Shown here one piece after another: positions 29,704 through 38,594 of a stretch of DNA of 64,000 nt; the first letter of the stretch is position 1, and each line of letters begins with the position of its first letter. The notes beneath the pieces were generated by a model, which was not told the origin of the DNA, made no database searches, and saw nothing but the letters and a program-made list of their open reading frames with translations. The translations under genes and the position numbers were made by a program. Location: contig NZ_KE384195.1 of assembly GCF_000424465.1 (NCBI RefSeq), forward strand, positions 1 to 64,000, written 5' to 3'. The stretch comes from Butyrivibrio hungatei NK4A153 (GTDB taxonomy: Bacteria; Bacillota; Clostridia; Lachnospirales; Lachnospiraceae).

Positions 29704-32700
29704 TTAAATGTCAAAATCGTCTCCGGAACTGAAGTCAAAGTCGAAATCAGTCTTTGAGCCGGCAGCACTTACTTTAACAGTCTCTTTATTATTTCTGTTT
29801 ATCGAGATTGTGCCGTTATATTCAGGCATCTTCATTCTGGGCTCGGCACTTCTGCCATCGGAAGCATCTGCCTCAGTTTCTTTCGGAAGAACCATTCCCT
29901 CGGGAACAAAGCGGATATTCTTCTTTTCTTCGCGTGCGCGAATTCTCCTTATGCGCTCTTGCTCACGACGGGCTCTTGCTTCCTCTTCTTCCTGCTCCTG
30001 ACGTTTTCTTTCCTCAGCAAAGAACTTTTCTTCCTCTTCGATGATCTTTCTTTCGCGTTCTTCCTGCTCACGACGTTCTCTCTCGAGTTCCTCTTCCTCA
30101 CTGAGTTCTTCTTCACGTTCAGCCTGTTCGCGCTGCTGTCTCTCGCGTTCCTCACGTTCAGCCTGTTCGCGCTGCTGTCTTTCGCGTTCTTCACGCTCTG
30201 CCTGCTCGCGCTGCTGTCTCTCACGTTCTTCACGCTCTGCCTGCTCACGCTGCTGTCTTTCGCGCTCTTCACGCTCTGCCTGCTCGCGCTGCTGTCTCTC
30301 GCGTTCCTCACGCTCTGCCTGCTCGCGCTGCTGTCTCTCACGTTCTTCACGCTCTGCCTGCTCGCGCTGCTGTCTTTCGCGTTCTTCACGCTCTGCCTGC
30401 TCGCGCTGCTGTCTCTCGCGTTCTTCACGCTCTGCCTGCTCGCGCTGCTGTCTCTCGCGTTCTTCACGCTCTGCCTGTTCACGGCGCTGTCTCTCAAGCT
30501 CAAGTCGCTCGCGTTCTTCCTGCTCACGTGCAAGTCTTTCACGTTCCTCACGTTCTGCCTGCTCACGACGCATTCTTTCGCGTTCTTCACGTTCACGCAT
30601 CATTCTTTCACGCTCTTCGCGTTCACGCATGATTCTCTCGTGTTCCTCGCGCTCTGCCTGTTCGCGAAGCTGTCTTTCACGTTCTTCACGAAGTGCCTGT
30701 TCACGCTGCTGTCTCTCACGTTCTGCCTGCTCGCGAAGTGCCTGCTCACGCTCTTCTTTCTCGATCAGCCTTGCGCGTTCTTCCTGTTCGCGAAGAATCT
30801 GAGCGCGCTGCAATCTGATACGATCCTGCTGTTCACGCTGAATTCTGGCAAGTTCTTCCTGCTCTTCTCTTGCACGCATTGCTCTTGCCTGTTCTTCAAG
30901 TTCACGCTGACGTATCTCTTGTTCCTGCTGTTCACGCGGTTTCTTTCTGCGCTCTTCTATTTCACGGAATTTATTTTCACGATCTTCAGGTACACTAAGC
31001 TCAACTTCAGGTTCCATGGTTGCTTCAAAAAGAAGTCGCTCGCGTTCTGCCTGCTCACGAAGCATTCTTGCACGCTGCAATCTGATACGTGCTTCCTGTT
31101 CACGCTGAACTCTTGCCTGTTCTTCCTGATTCTCCTGTTCACGCTGACGCCTTATGCTCTCTTCCTGCTCACGCATAACTCTCTCGAGAGCTTCCTGTTC
31201 ACGTTGTAATCTTTCTCTTTCTTTTCGATCACGTAATATCTTTTCACGTGTTCCCTGTTCAAGTGCCAATCTTTCCTGTTCCTCCTGCGCTTCTTGCTCT
31301 CGCTGAATACGAGCAAGCGCTGCACGTTCGTGGAGCATTCTGGCTCTTGCCTCCTGCTCACGAAGGATCCTTTCACGTACTGCTTGTTCACGCGCAAGTC
31401 TTTCCTGTTCTTCGCGCTCTGCCTGTTCACGCTGAAGCTTTTCCTGCTCCATACGCTCTTCCTGCTCACGCTGCTGTCTTTCCTGTTCCTCGCGTTCTGC
31501 CTGCTCACGCTGTAATCTTTCCTGTTCTTCCCGTTCAGCCTGCTCGCGACGCTGTCTTTCGAGTTCTTCCTGCTCACGAAGAATTCTCTCACGTTCTTCT
31601 TCCTGCTCACGTCTGATTCTGTCTTGCTCTTCCTGTTCGCGGCGCTTTCTGACAAGTTCCTCCTGTTCACGGAGAATTCTTTCACGCTCTTCGCGCTCTT
31701 CCTGCTCACGCTGAAGTCTTTCCTGCTCTTCGCGCTCTTCCTGCTCACGCTGAAGTCTTTCCTGCTCTTCACGTTCTGCCTGCTCGCGCTCAAGTCTCTC
31801 CTGCTCTTCGCGTTCTGCCTGCTCGCGCTCGAGTCTTTCCTGCTCTTCGCGTTCTGCCTGCTCACGCTCAAGTCTTTCCTGTTCCTCGCGTTCTGCCTGC
31901 TCGCGCTCGAGTCTTTCCTGCTCTTCGCGTTCTGCATCTTCACGCTCAGCCTGTTCAAGATCTTCCTGCTCGGGTTCTTCATCTTCGGCAGCATCCATGT
32001 CTCGTCTGAATTTACCCTGCTTTGCTCTCTCACGAAGGATCTTTGCACGTTCTTCTATGTCACGACGCTCCAATTCACGAGCTTCTTCTTCCTGAAGTTC
32101 TTCCTGTTCACGACGTTCTTTGTCATCTTCCTGCTCGAGAAGCTCCTTTGCGCGTTCTTCAACGGCTTCATTTTCAGCAAGTTCTCTTTCACGAACTTTT
32201 TCCACATCAATCTGCTGTGTGCGCTGATCGTCCTCGCGCTCTGCCTGCTCACGCTCTCTTTCGCGCTCTTCACGTTCTTCCTGTAAGCGCATTCCTCTTT
32301 CTCTGGCAAGCTGCTCACGGCGCTCACGACGTTCTCTTGCGCGTTCTTCTCTTTCACGGCGCTTTTTCTCACGAAGCTCTTTTTCATAAGCTCCGCCTCT
32401 GTCCATGATTTCTCCCTCGCCCATAAGTTCGCCGGTCATAAATCCTTCTCTTCGGTCGGTAGCACGACGATTGCGGGCAGCAAGAGAATTGTCACCATGA
32501 TTTCCAAAGCCGCTCATCTCGGAAGCCTTCTTATATGCATAGTTGTTCTCGGGATTTGATTCTTCCTCTTCTTCCTCTTCCTCGATGATATCGGTCTCCT
32601 TTTTGGGACCCTGAGAAACAAGCATGGCTACACACGCAAGAATAAAGCCATAGTAAACGGTTACTACATACTGAGAGATCATCCTGGTCTCACCAAGACT

Positions 32701-33837
32701 TGGCTGCATCACAAAGAGAAAGATCATTCCAAAAAGCCATGGGATTATATTGTCTGCGTCTTTACTTCTTAAGTATCCGGCAAAAACAGCTGACATTATA
32801 ACAACCGTGATCAGGTACGCAAGCTTATTTTCCGAATATATGAAGAAAGGTTTAATAGCTCCCACTTCATGGAAATAATATGACATCCATTTAGAAAATA
32901 CAACACCTACATGTCCGATACCGGCTTCCTGTATCATCATGATAAGGAAGGTGAACAGCGTTCCGCCAAGTACGACCAGCAGACTCTTTCCGCCATTCGC
33001 AAGACTTCCTTCCGCCATGAACAATACCGAGATAAGTAACGGGAAGACCGCAACAAAAGTTCCGGCATCGACATAACCCATAAATCCAACCGTTACTCCC
33101 GCCAGGAAGAACAGTATCATAAACGCCGGTCCCTTACATTCCACGGTATATATCTGCTTCAGATAACGAATTACAACATAAATCTCGATACCGAACATAA
33201 CATAAAAGATTCTGTCCGTGTTGAGCTCTTTATCTGCAAATGTCTTAAGAAATGCGGGCATAAAAGATACATAACCAATGTAAACAATAGATGCTATCGG
33301 CCCTAAAAGAAGTTTTACCGCAGAACCTGTGAACATTATGAAAACACACGCAAGAAACGCTTCATAAACATACACGGTCTCTGACATATTTCCGGTAAAT
33401 ATCATAAAGAATCCAAGAAGTTTGGAATAAGTAATGGACAAAAGATCCTGTTCGTACGAAACGCTGTCGGATCCAACTATCGCATTGTCAAGTAAAGACG
33501 TATTTCCCGTAAAGATCGGTTCACCCACCGCAATAGTCCTGTATCTGTAAACAAATGCAGCAATAATGAGGCAGGCAACGGCAACTTTATAAAAAATCTC
33601 AAACCCTTTTTTGTGAGTATATCTGTACAATTTGACGCTGTCGAACACCTTACCGGCCAGTAACGCGACCGCATTAGTCCAGATAATTCCCAATGTGGAA
33701 AAGATTAATGTGAATCCAAGTCTGTTTGAGGCAGGAAAAAGCCCTAAAAAATAGCCTGAACAACCAACCATCACCGCATTAAAGAGTATGAATAAAAGCC
33801 ATATGCACAATGTCGGTATTTTTCGTCTCAGTTTCAT
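29704..33837 (-). CDS. Giant membrane protein with E/R/Q-repeat helical tail
   Basis: A 1377-residue protein of unknown function. Residues 1-410 are a polytopic membrane domain (about ten hydrophobic helices); its loops and spacing recall GT-C glycosyltransferases, but no catalytic motif can be assigned. A Glu-rich hinge (EEEEEEEE near 417) and a disordered stretch follow. From about 483 to 1295 the sequence is almost only Glu, Arg, Gln, Ala and Leu in units such as EREEQERLQREQA, including nine near-perfect 13-residue copies (about 1120-1239). The last 80 residues are ordinary and end FDFDFSSGDDFDI. All other long frames in this stretch are shadows of the repeats. It precedes the M16C peptidase by 10 nt. 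Confidence 0.85.
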   Translation of the reverse strand: MKLRRKIPTLCIWLLFILFNAVMVGCSGYFLGLFPASNRLGFTLIFSTLGIIWTNAVALLAGKVFDSVKLYRYTHKKGFEIFYKVAVACLIIAAFVYRYRTIAVGEPIFTGNTSLLDNAIVGSDSVSYEQDLLSITYSKLLGFFMIFTGNMSETVYVYEAFLACVFIMFTGSAVKLLLGPIASIVYIGYVSFMPAFLKTFADKELNTDRIFYVMFGIEIYVVIRYLKQIYTVECKGPAFMILFFLAGVTVGFMGYVDAGTFVAVFPLLISVLFMAEGSLANGGKSLLVVLGGTLFTFLIMMIQEAGIGHVGVVFSKWMSYYFHEVGAIKPFFIYSENKLAYLITVVIMSAVFAGYLRSKDADNIIPWLFGMIFLFVMQPSLGETRMISQYVVTVYYGFILACVAMLVSQGPKKETDIIEEEEEEEESNPENNYAYKKASEMSGFGNHGDNSLAARNRRATDRREGFMTGELMGEGEIMDRGGAYEKELREKKRREREERARERRERREQLARERGMRLQEEREEREREREQAEREDDQRTQQIDVEKVRERELAENEAVEERAKELLEQEDDKERREQEELQEEEARELERRDIEERAKILRERAKQGKFRRDMDAAEDEEPEQEDLEQAEREDAEREEQERLEREQAEREEQERLEREQAEREEQERLEREQAEREEQERLEREQAEREEQERLQREQEEREEQERLQREQEEREERERILREQEELVRKRREQEEQDRIRREQEEERERILREQEELERQRREQAEREEQERLQREQAEREEQERQQREQEERMEQEKLQREQAEREEQERLAREQAVRERILREQEARARMLHERAALARIQREQEAQEEQERLALEQGTREKILRDRKERERLQREQEALERVMREQEESIRRQREQENQEEQARVQREQEARIRLQRARMLREQAERERLLFEATMEPEVELSVPEDRENKFREIEERRKKPREQQEQEIRQRELEEQARAMRAREEQEELARIQREQQDRIRLQRAQILREQEERARLIEKEEREQALREQAERERQQREQALREERERQLREQAEREEHERIMREREERERMMREREERERMRREQAEREERERLAREQEERERLELERQRREQAEREERERQQREQAEREERERQQREQAEREERERQQREQAEREERERQQREQAEREERERQQREQAEREERERQQREQAEREERERQQREQAEREERERQQREQAEREERERQQREQAEREEELSEEEELERERREQEERERKIIEEEEKFFAEERKRQEQEEEEARARREQERIRRIRAREEKKNIRFVPEGMVLPKETEADASDGRSAEPRMKMPEYNGTISINRNNKETVKVSAAGSKTDFDFDFSSGDDFDI
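30122..30480 (-). repeat. Nine tandem 39-bp repeats within the giant tail gene
   Basis: The unit encodes EREERERQQREQA. Nine copies are counted by the recurring GCTGCTGTCT core spaced exactly 39 bp apart (about 30131 to 30443). Copies differ by only a few third-position changes. A second block with the related unit EREQAEREEQERL lies around 31720-31940. Confidence 0.92.
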
Positions 33838-33879
33838 TCTTTAGGACTCCCCTCATTTTATTCCCATCATAATCTTTAA

Positions 33880-34617
33880 TTATTCTTCAGGCTCTTCCCA
33901 GTTGTGATATACAGCCTGAACGTCGTCATCTTCATCAAGAAGATCGAGTATTCTCTGAAGATACTTAACAGTATCGGGGTCTGTAACAGATACATAATTT
34001 TGAGGAATCATTGTTACTTCCGCTGATGCTGTCTCGATGTTTTCTTTGCTGAGAGCTTCTACAACAGCCTGGAAATTCTCAGGAGTTGTAAGTATCTCAT
34101 AGCTGTCTTCCTCTTCGTTGAAATCATCTGCTCCCGCATCAAGAACAAGCATCATGAGATCGTCTGAAGACATCTTGCATTCTTCCTTGTCGATAAGAAT
34201 CTGTCCCTTATTATCGAACATATAAGATACACATCCGGGAGTGCCGACATTTCCGTTTCCCTTTGTAAATGCACTCTTTACGTTAGCTGCAGTTCTGTTC
34301 TGGTTGTCTGTGAGTGCCTCAACAATGATGGCTGTTCCGCCGGGGCCGTATCCTTCGTATGTGATGCTCTTGTAGTCAACTCCACCTTCTGCGCCCGAAG
34401 CTTTCTTGATACCTCTTTCGATAGTATCGTTAGGCATGTTGTTTGCTTTTGCCTTTGCAATGACCGTTGCAAGCTTGAAGTTGTTTGACGGATCCGGACC
34501 TCCCTCCTTAACGGCAACCGCTATTTCTCTACCGATAATAGTAAAAATTTTACCCTTTGCCGCATCATTCTTTTCTTTCTTGTGCTTGATGTTAGCAAAT
34601 TTTGAATGTCCTGACAT
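33880..34617 (-). CDS. YebC/PmpR family regulator or translation factor
   Basis: A 245-residue YebC/TACO1 protein. It opens with the invariant MSGHSKFANIKHKK and has the central block YEGYGPGGTAIIVEALTDN. YebC proteins are DNA-binding regulators in some bacteria and relieve ribosome stalling at proline stretches in others; which applies here is unknown. It sits 42 nt from the start of the giant-protein gene and 30 nt from the CorC-like gene. Confidence 0.95.
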   Translation of the reverse strand: MSGHSKFANIKHKKEKNDAAKGKIFTIIGREIAVAVKEGGPDPSNNFKLATVIAKAKANNMPNDTIERGIKKASGAEGGVDYKSITYEGYGPGGTAIIVEALTDNQNRTAANVKSAFTKGNGNVGTPGCVSYMFDNKGQILIDKEECKMSSDDLMMLVLDAGADDFNEEEDSYEILTTPENFQAVVEALSKENIETASAEVTMIPQNYVSVTDPDTVKYLQRILDLLDEDDDVQAVYHNWEEPEE

Positions 34618-34647
34618 ATAAAATTCCTTTCATTACTCATATATAAA

Positions 34648-36009
34648 CTATTTTGCTAATTCCGAATCTTTCACGCTTTCTGCTTCCTCTTCTTTTGGAA
34701 GTTTCTTCATAAGTACGCTCTGTACCATATGATTTCCAACGGAAAGAATCGTGAAACTATAGCCATCCACTTCGACGCTGAATTCGTCGTCTTCCTCCGG
34801 TATTCTGTCGAGCTTTGATATCAGAAATCCGTTCAAAGTTTCAAACTCCGACTCACCGAAAGACATCTCAAATTTCTTTTCAAGTGCCTCAATAGGCGCT
34901 GTGCCCTCTACAATAAACTCATCCCTGTTCTTGGTAGGTTTAATGAAATTCTCATCTTCGTCATATTCATCCATGATATTTCCGACGATCTCTTCAAGAA
35001 TGTCCTCCATGGAAACAAGTCCCGCAGTCTGACCATACTCATCGATGACCACAACCATCTGCGTTTTGGACGATTGCATATTATGGAAAAGAGAATCAAT
35101 ATTCCGGGTCTCCGGAACAAACTTGGGCTGGCGAAGAAGTCCTTTTATCTTCCTGATCGGAAGATCCTTTTCTTTTTCCTCGGACAACTTCTTCATTGCA
35201 TCACGTATATGCATGATGCCGATTATATGATCGATATCGTCAAGGTAAACCGGGAATCTGGAATTGTTGGTATCCATCATGAATCCAACAGCTTCTTTAA
35301 GGGTCATATTTGCATCAATGGCAACCATGGCGTTCCTGTTGGTCATAATATCCTGAGCTTCTTTGTCGGAAAACTCAAAAATATTGGATATCATATCGGC
35401 CTCTGTTTCCTGAAGAACGCCCTGTTCCTGGCCTTCCGAAACCATCGAGATGATTCCTTCCGTGGTTACATCGGTGAGATTCTCATCTCCCCTTACACCA
35501 AAAAGATACAAGACCGTTCCGGAGATTGCTCTGATAACCACAACAAAAGGAGTCACCAGAAATCTCATAAACGCCACCGGATAATAGCATGCCACCGCCC
35601 ATTTTTCGGGACATCTGACAGCAAGGCGCTCAGGTATCCTTACGCCAAAGCTCATTGTAAGAAGCAATATAACCGCACCGGTCAAACAATATGTAAAACG
35701 GGTCGCAATAAAGGATTCACTAAGATCCAAAACATATGCGATATACCGTCCGATATCTCTTGTAACAAATCCTCCAAGAACCATGTTCACTGCTGCCGCA
35801 AAAACATTCATGGCTCTTATATGTTTCTCGGGGCTCTTCATGATATTAAGAAGTCCCGAAGCAACTTTATCTTTGTTCTCCCGACTTTTCTTTTCAACAT
35901 CCTCTTCTTTGACGCGGGTTATCGCTGCATCAAATCCGAAAACGAAGATATCTGCTATAAGAACAGCCGCGAGTAAAAGAAAACTGGCAGAAGGCAAGCC
36001 TTCGTCCAT
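34648..36009 (-). CDS. CNNM/CorC-type membrane protein with CBS pair
   Basis: A 453-residue protein in the hemolysin C/MpfA layout: a DUF21 (CNNM) membrane domain with four helices (about 1-190), two CBS domains (about 210-335, with the block SRFPVYLDDIDHIIG) and a C-terminal CorC_HlyC domain (about 350-435, starting DEFIVEG). Family members export Mg2+ or other divalent cations and are gated by nucleotides through the CBS pair. GGAGGG lies before the ATG. The C-terminal Glu/Lys-rich tail is not conserved. Confidence 0.93.
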   Translation of the reverse strand: MDEGLPSASFLLLAAVLIADIFVFGFDAAITRVKEEDVEKKSRENKDKVASGLLNIMKSPEKHIRAMNVFAAAVNMVLGGFVTRDIGRYIAYVLDLSESFIATRFTYCLTGAVILLLTMSFGVRIPERLAVRCPEKWAVACYYPVAFMRFLVTPFVVVIRAISGTVLYLFGVRGDENLTDVTTEGIISMVSEGQEQGVLQETEADMISNIFEFSDKEAQDIMTNRNAMVAIDANMTLKEAVGFMMDTNNSRFPVYLDDIDHIIGIMHIRDAMKKLSEEKEKDLPIRKIKGLLRQPKFVPETRNIDSLFHNMQSSKTQMVVVIDEYGQTAGLVSMEDILEEIVGNIMDEYDEDENFIKPTKNRDEFIVEGTAPIEALEKKFEMSFGESEFETLNGFLISKLDRIPEEDDEFSVEVDGYSFTILSVGNHMVQSVLMKKLPKEEEAESVKDSELAK

Positions 36010-36110
36010 AATCAGCCCTCCTGATACGCGATTGATTAAAATAAACCTAAAACCTCAAATTAAAATATACCACATTTTAGCATAATGTACTATATATAAT
36101 TCCGACAATA

Positions 36111-37280
36111 TTAGCTAAAATGCTTCTTTACCTTATCATACTGTACATTTATCTCCTGTAATGCTCCGTTATCGCCATCCATGTTGTCGGGATGGTAGAG
36201 TTTTACAAGACTTTTATACTTTCGCTCTGCGCTTTCCCTGCTCTTACAGCCGGCAAAGAAATCAAATGTCTGTGAACCCGCCGCAGCTACCTCAGGTTCT
36301 CTTTCATAGCCGTAAGTTTCATCTTCCTCCTCTTCTTCATAGTATTCGTCTTCATAATAGTCTTCTTCAGGGTACTCTTCTTCATAATACTCATTCCCCG
36401 AATAATCATCCGCATAATCTGCATCGCCGTATGCATCACCATATGGCTCATCATAGCGCGAATCTTCGTATCCGGCGTCATCGTATCGCGAATCGTCATA
36501 CCTCTCATCATATCCGCGGTCATAACGTGCTCTCTCATCGTAATACTCATGTCTTCTTCGGCGGATTATGCAGTCATCGTCAGGATAGCGGTCGGAGCTG
36601 TCATCATAAAAGCTCCTGCCTTCCTGCTCTCTTCTGCTATTCGCATTTTCAGCGGCTTCGGCATTTCTTTCTTTTTTCCACTGCGCATACTCTCTGGTAA
36701 AATGTCTTTTACCCGCATCGGGAAACAATCTGTAATACCGGTTCTGCATCACGCTCATAAAGCCTTTTCCCAATACCGCAAATCCCACGTAGAAAGCCAT
36801 GTCGGCCGCGACGGCAAAAAGCAGGATCTTTCCGTAAGAAAAAAGCACGGTTATCCCAAGAATAACGCCCACAACGGGAGCAAGCAGAACAAAGCTTAAA
36901 ACAAGCAAAATGACAAACGAAAATGTTCCCTTATATTTGCCTATTTCACCCTTCCACCAGGTCACAAGTTCATTGTAAAAATATCCGACTTCAGAATTTC
37001 CGATCTTCAAAAAATCCTGTGCAGTCTGTTCAAGTCTCTCATTTGATAAAGCATCCGTGGAAATCTTATCGGGGCCGGCACTCCCCGAAAGTAAAAGAAA
37101 TGTATTAAGACAATATAGTCCGCAGAACACAACAGCAGTCACAGGTAACACGCAATACAGGTATTTAAGTAAGCCAAAAAACAGCTTAAGAAACCATGTA
37201 AGCATGGATAAAAAAGCCTTAAGCGCGGTTATGGCAAGACCCAATATCGCATTGGCTGCTGTAGTCAGAATAGATATCAT
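36111..37280 (-). CDS. Membrane J-domain protein with C-terminal J domain
   Basis: A 389-residue protein. Several hydrophobic helices occupy about 1-65 and 118-175. A long Asp/Tyr/Glu-rich segment (about 235-330) follows, and the last 50 residues form a short J domain with the HPD signature in KLYHPDNMDGD. The HPD motif stimulates DnaK ATPase. A C-terminal J domain behind a membrane anchor means a tethered recruiter of DnaK to the inner face of the membrane, in the manner of DjlA-like proteins but with a different layout. No dnaK is nearby. Gene neighbours (CorC-like, alr) are unrelated. Confidence 0.8.
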   Translation of the reverse strand: MISILTTAANAILGLAITALKAFLSMLTWFLKLFFGLLKYLYCVLPVTAVVFCGLYCLNTFLLLSGSAGPDKISTDALSNERLEQTAQDFLKIGNSEVGYFYNELVTWWKGEIGKYKGTFSFVILLVLSFVLLAPVVGVILGITVLFSYGKILLFAVAADMAFYVGFAVLGKGFMSVMQNRYYRLFPDAGKRHFTREYAQWKKERNAEAAENANSRREQEGRSFYDDSSDRYPDDDCIIRRRRHEYYDERARYDRGYDERYDDSRYDDAGYEDSRYDEPYGDAYGDADYADDYSGNEYYEEEYPEEDYYEDEYYEEEEEDETYGYEREPEVAAAGSQTFDFFAGCKSRESAERKYKSLVKLYHPDNMDGDNGALQEINVQYDKVKKHFS

Positions 37281-37362
37281 AAAATAAACTCCCTTGCAAA
37301 ACTTCTATGAAAATTTTATACGAAATACGTACCCATGTCGAGTGTCCGCCTTTTTGATTAAA

Positions 37363-37392
37363 GAAAAAAGAGAGCCGTAAAAAAGGCTCTCT
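37363..37392 (-). terminator. Terminator after alr
   Basis: AGAGAGCC (37369-37376) pairs with GGCTCTCT (37385-37392), followed by U6 on the minus strand. Confidence 0.85.
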
Positions 37393-37419
37393 AAACAAAA
37401 AATATTTTTTTATTCATGC

Positions 37420-38583
37420 TTAAATATATACTCTGGGAACTCTGTGGTTAATATCGCAGGTAAGTTCATAATTAAAGCGTCCGCTTAAGTTTCCAAGCAT
37501 CTCAGCCGAGATCTCTTCACCGGAAACAGGATCTTTTCCGAGAAGAACAACTTCGTCTCCCTCTTTTGCATCAGTAATATCCGTTACATCGACCATGAAC
37601 TGATCCATGCATACTCTTCCGAGAATATTTGCGCGATGCCCTTTTATAAGAACATAGCCCTTATTTGAAAGGCTTCTTGGATATCCGTCTCCGTATCCGA
37701 CAGGTATTGTGGCAATACGCGTCGCGCTGTCGGTAACAAAGGTTCCGCCGTAGCTTACCGGTGTTCCCTCAGGAACATCCTTTATCATTACTATATGGCT
37801 TACAAGCTCCATAGCCGGCTTAAGATCAATAATATCCTTCGCAACTTCATCCGAAGGCCACATTCCGTAGATTGTAACGCCCGCTCTTACCATATCCATG
37901 GAAGATTCGGGAACCGCAATGATGCTTGCGGAATTTGCGCAGTGATGGATCGGTATCTTTTTACCTGCGGCAGCCTCTGCACTCTTTACAAACTCAGCAA
38001 AGATCTGTTCTCTTTCTTTTACATTGGAAAGATCCTTCTCATCGGCTCTCGCAAAATGGGTAAATATACCTTCAACCTCAATACCGCTTACTTCAAATGC
38101 TTTTTTGACAAACTCTTCTCCGCTCTTGTCATGACGGATTCCTATCCTTGACATTCCGGTATCAACAGCGATGTGTATCGGAGCAGAATTCTTAATCACG
38201 CCCGACTTCATAAGTCTTTCTGCGCAATCTCCCAGCTCTTTTAACATATCTTCCCTAAATACCGCGGGCCTTATTCCCAAAGAAAGCATTTTCTCATATG
38301 CATAAGGGAATGTGTAACCAAGCACCAGTATCGGCTTTTTGATTCCGTTCTCTCTGAGGTCAAACGCCTCCTCTGCCGTCGCAGTCGCATATCCCCAGAT
38401 ATAATCTTTATTTTCCAAAAAATTGGCAATTCTCAAAGCGCCGTGTCCGTACGCATCCGTCTTGATGACAGCCATGATCCTGACTCCGTCCGGGATATTA
38501 TTCTTCATCGCTTCAAGATTATATTCTATTGCACCAAGGTCTACTCTTGCGCAGACCCTTGAATTCTCATCATACATTTCCAT
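37420..38583 (-). CDS. alr: Alanine racemase
   Basis: A 387-residue fold III PLP enzyme that makes D-alanine for peptidoglycan. The PLP lysine is K41 in AVIKTDAYGHG; the opposing catalytic tyrosine lies in the VSYGGTF block of the C-terminal beta domain. The gene is 11 nt after the NAD(P)HX repair gene, a frequent bacterial pairing (nnr-alr), which supports both annotations. It ends at a strong terminator. Confidence 0.96.
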   Translation of the reverse strand: MEMYDENSRVCARVDLGAIEYNLEAMKNNIPDGVRIMAVIKTDAYGHGALRIANFLENKDYIWGYATATAEEAFDLRENGIKKPILVLGYTFPYAYEKMLSLGIRPAVFREDMLKELGDCAERLMKSGVIKNSAPIHIAVDTGMSRIGIRHDKSGEEFVKKAFEVSGIEVEGIFTHFARADEKDLSNVKEREQIFAEFVKSAEAAAGKKIPIHHCANSASIIAVPESSMDMVRAGVTIYGMWPSDEVAKDIIDLKPAMELVSHIVMIKDVPEGTPVSYGGTFVTDSATRIATIPVGYGDGYPRSLSNKGYVLIKGHRANILGRVCMDQFMVDVTDITDAKEGDEVVLLGKDPVSGEEISAEMLGNLSGRFNYELTCDINHRVPRVYI

Positions 38584-38594
38584 TCCATCCGTTT

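Noticed and set aside
29959-32286. Several long open frames on both strands in the repeat region (for example 29959-31209 plus, 31152-32048 minus).
   Set aside because: They are read-through frames produced by the low-complexity 39-bp repeats of the real minus-strand gene; none has a start signal or sensible composition.
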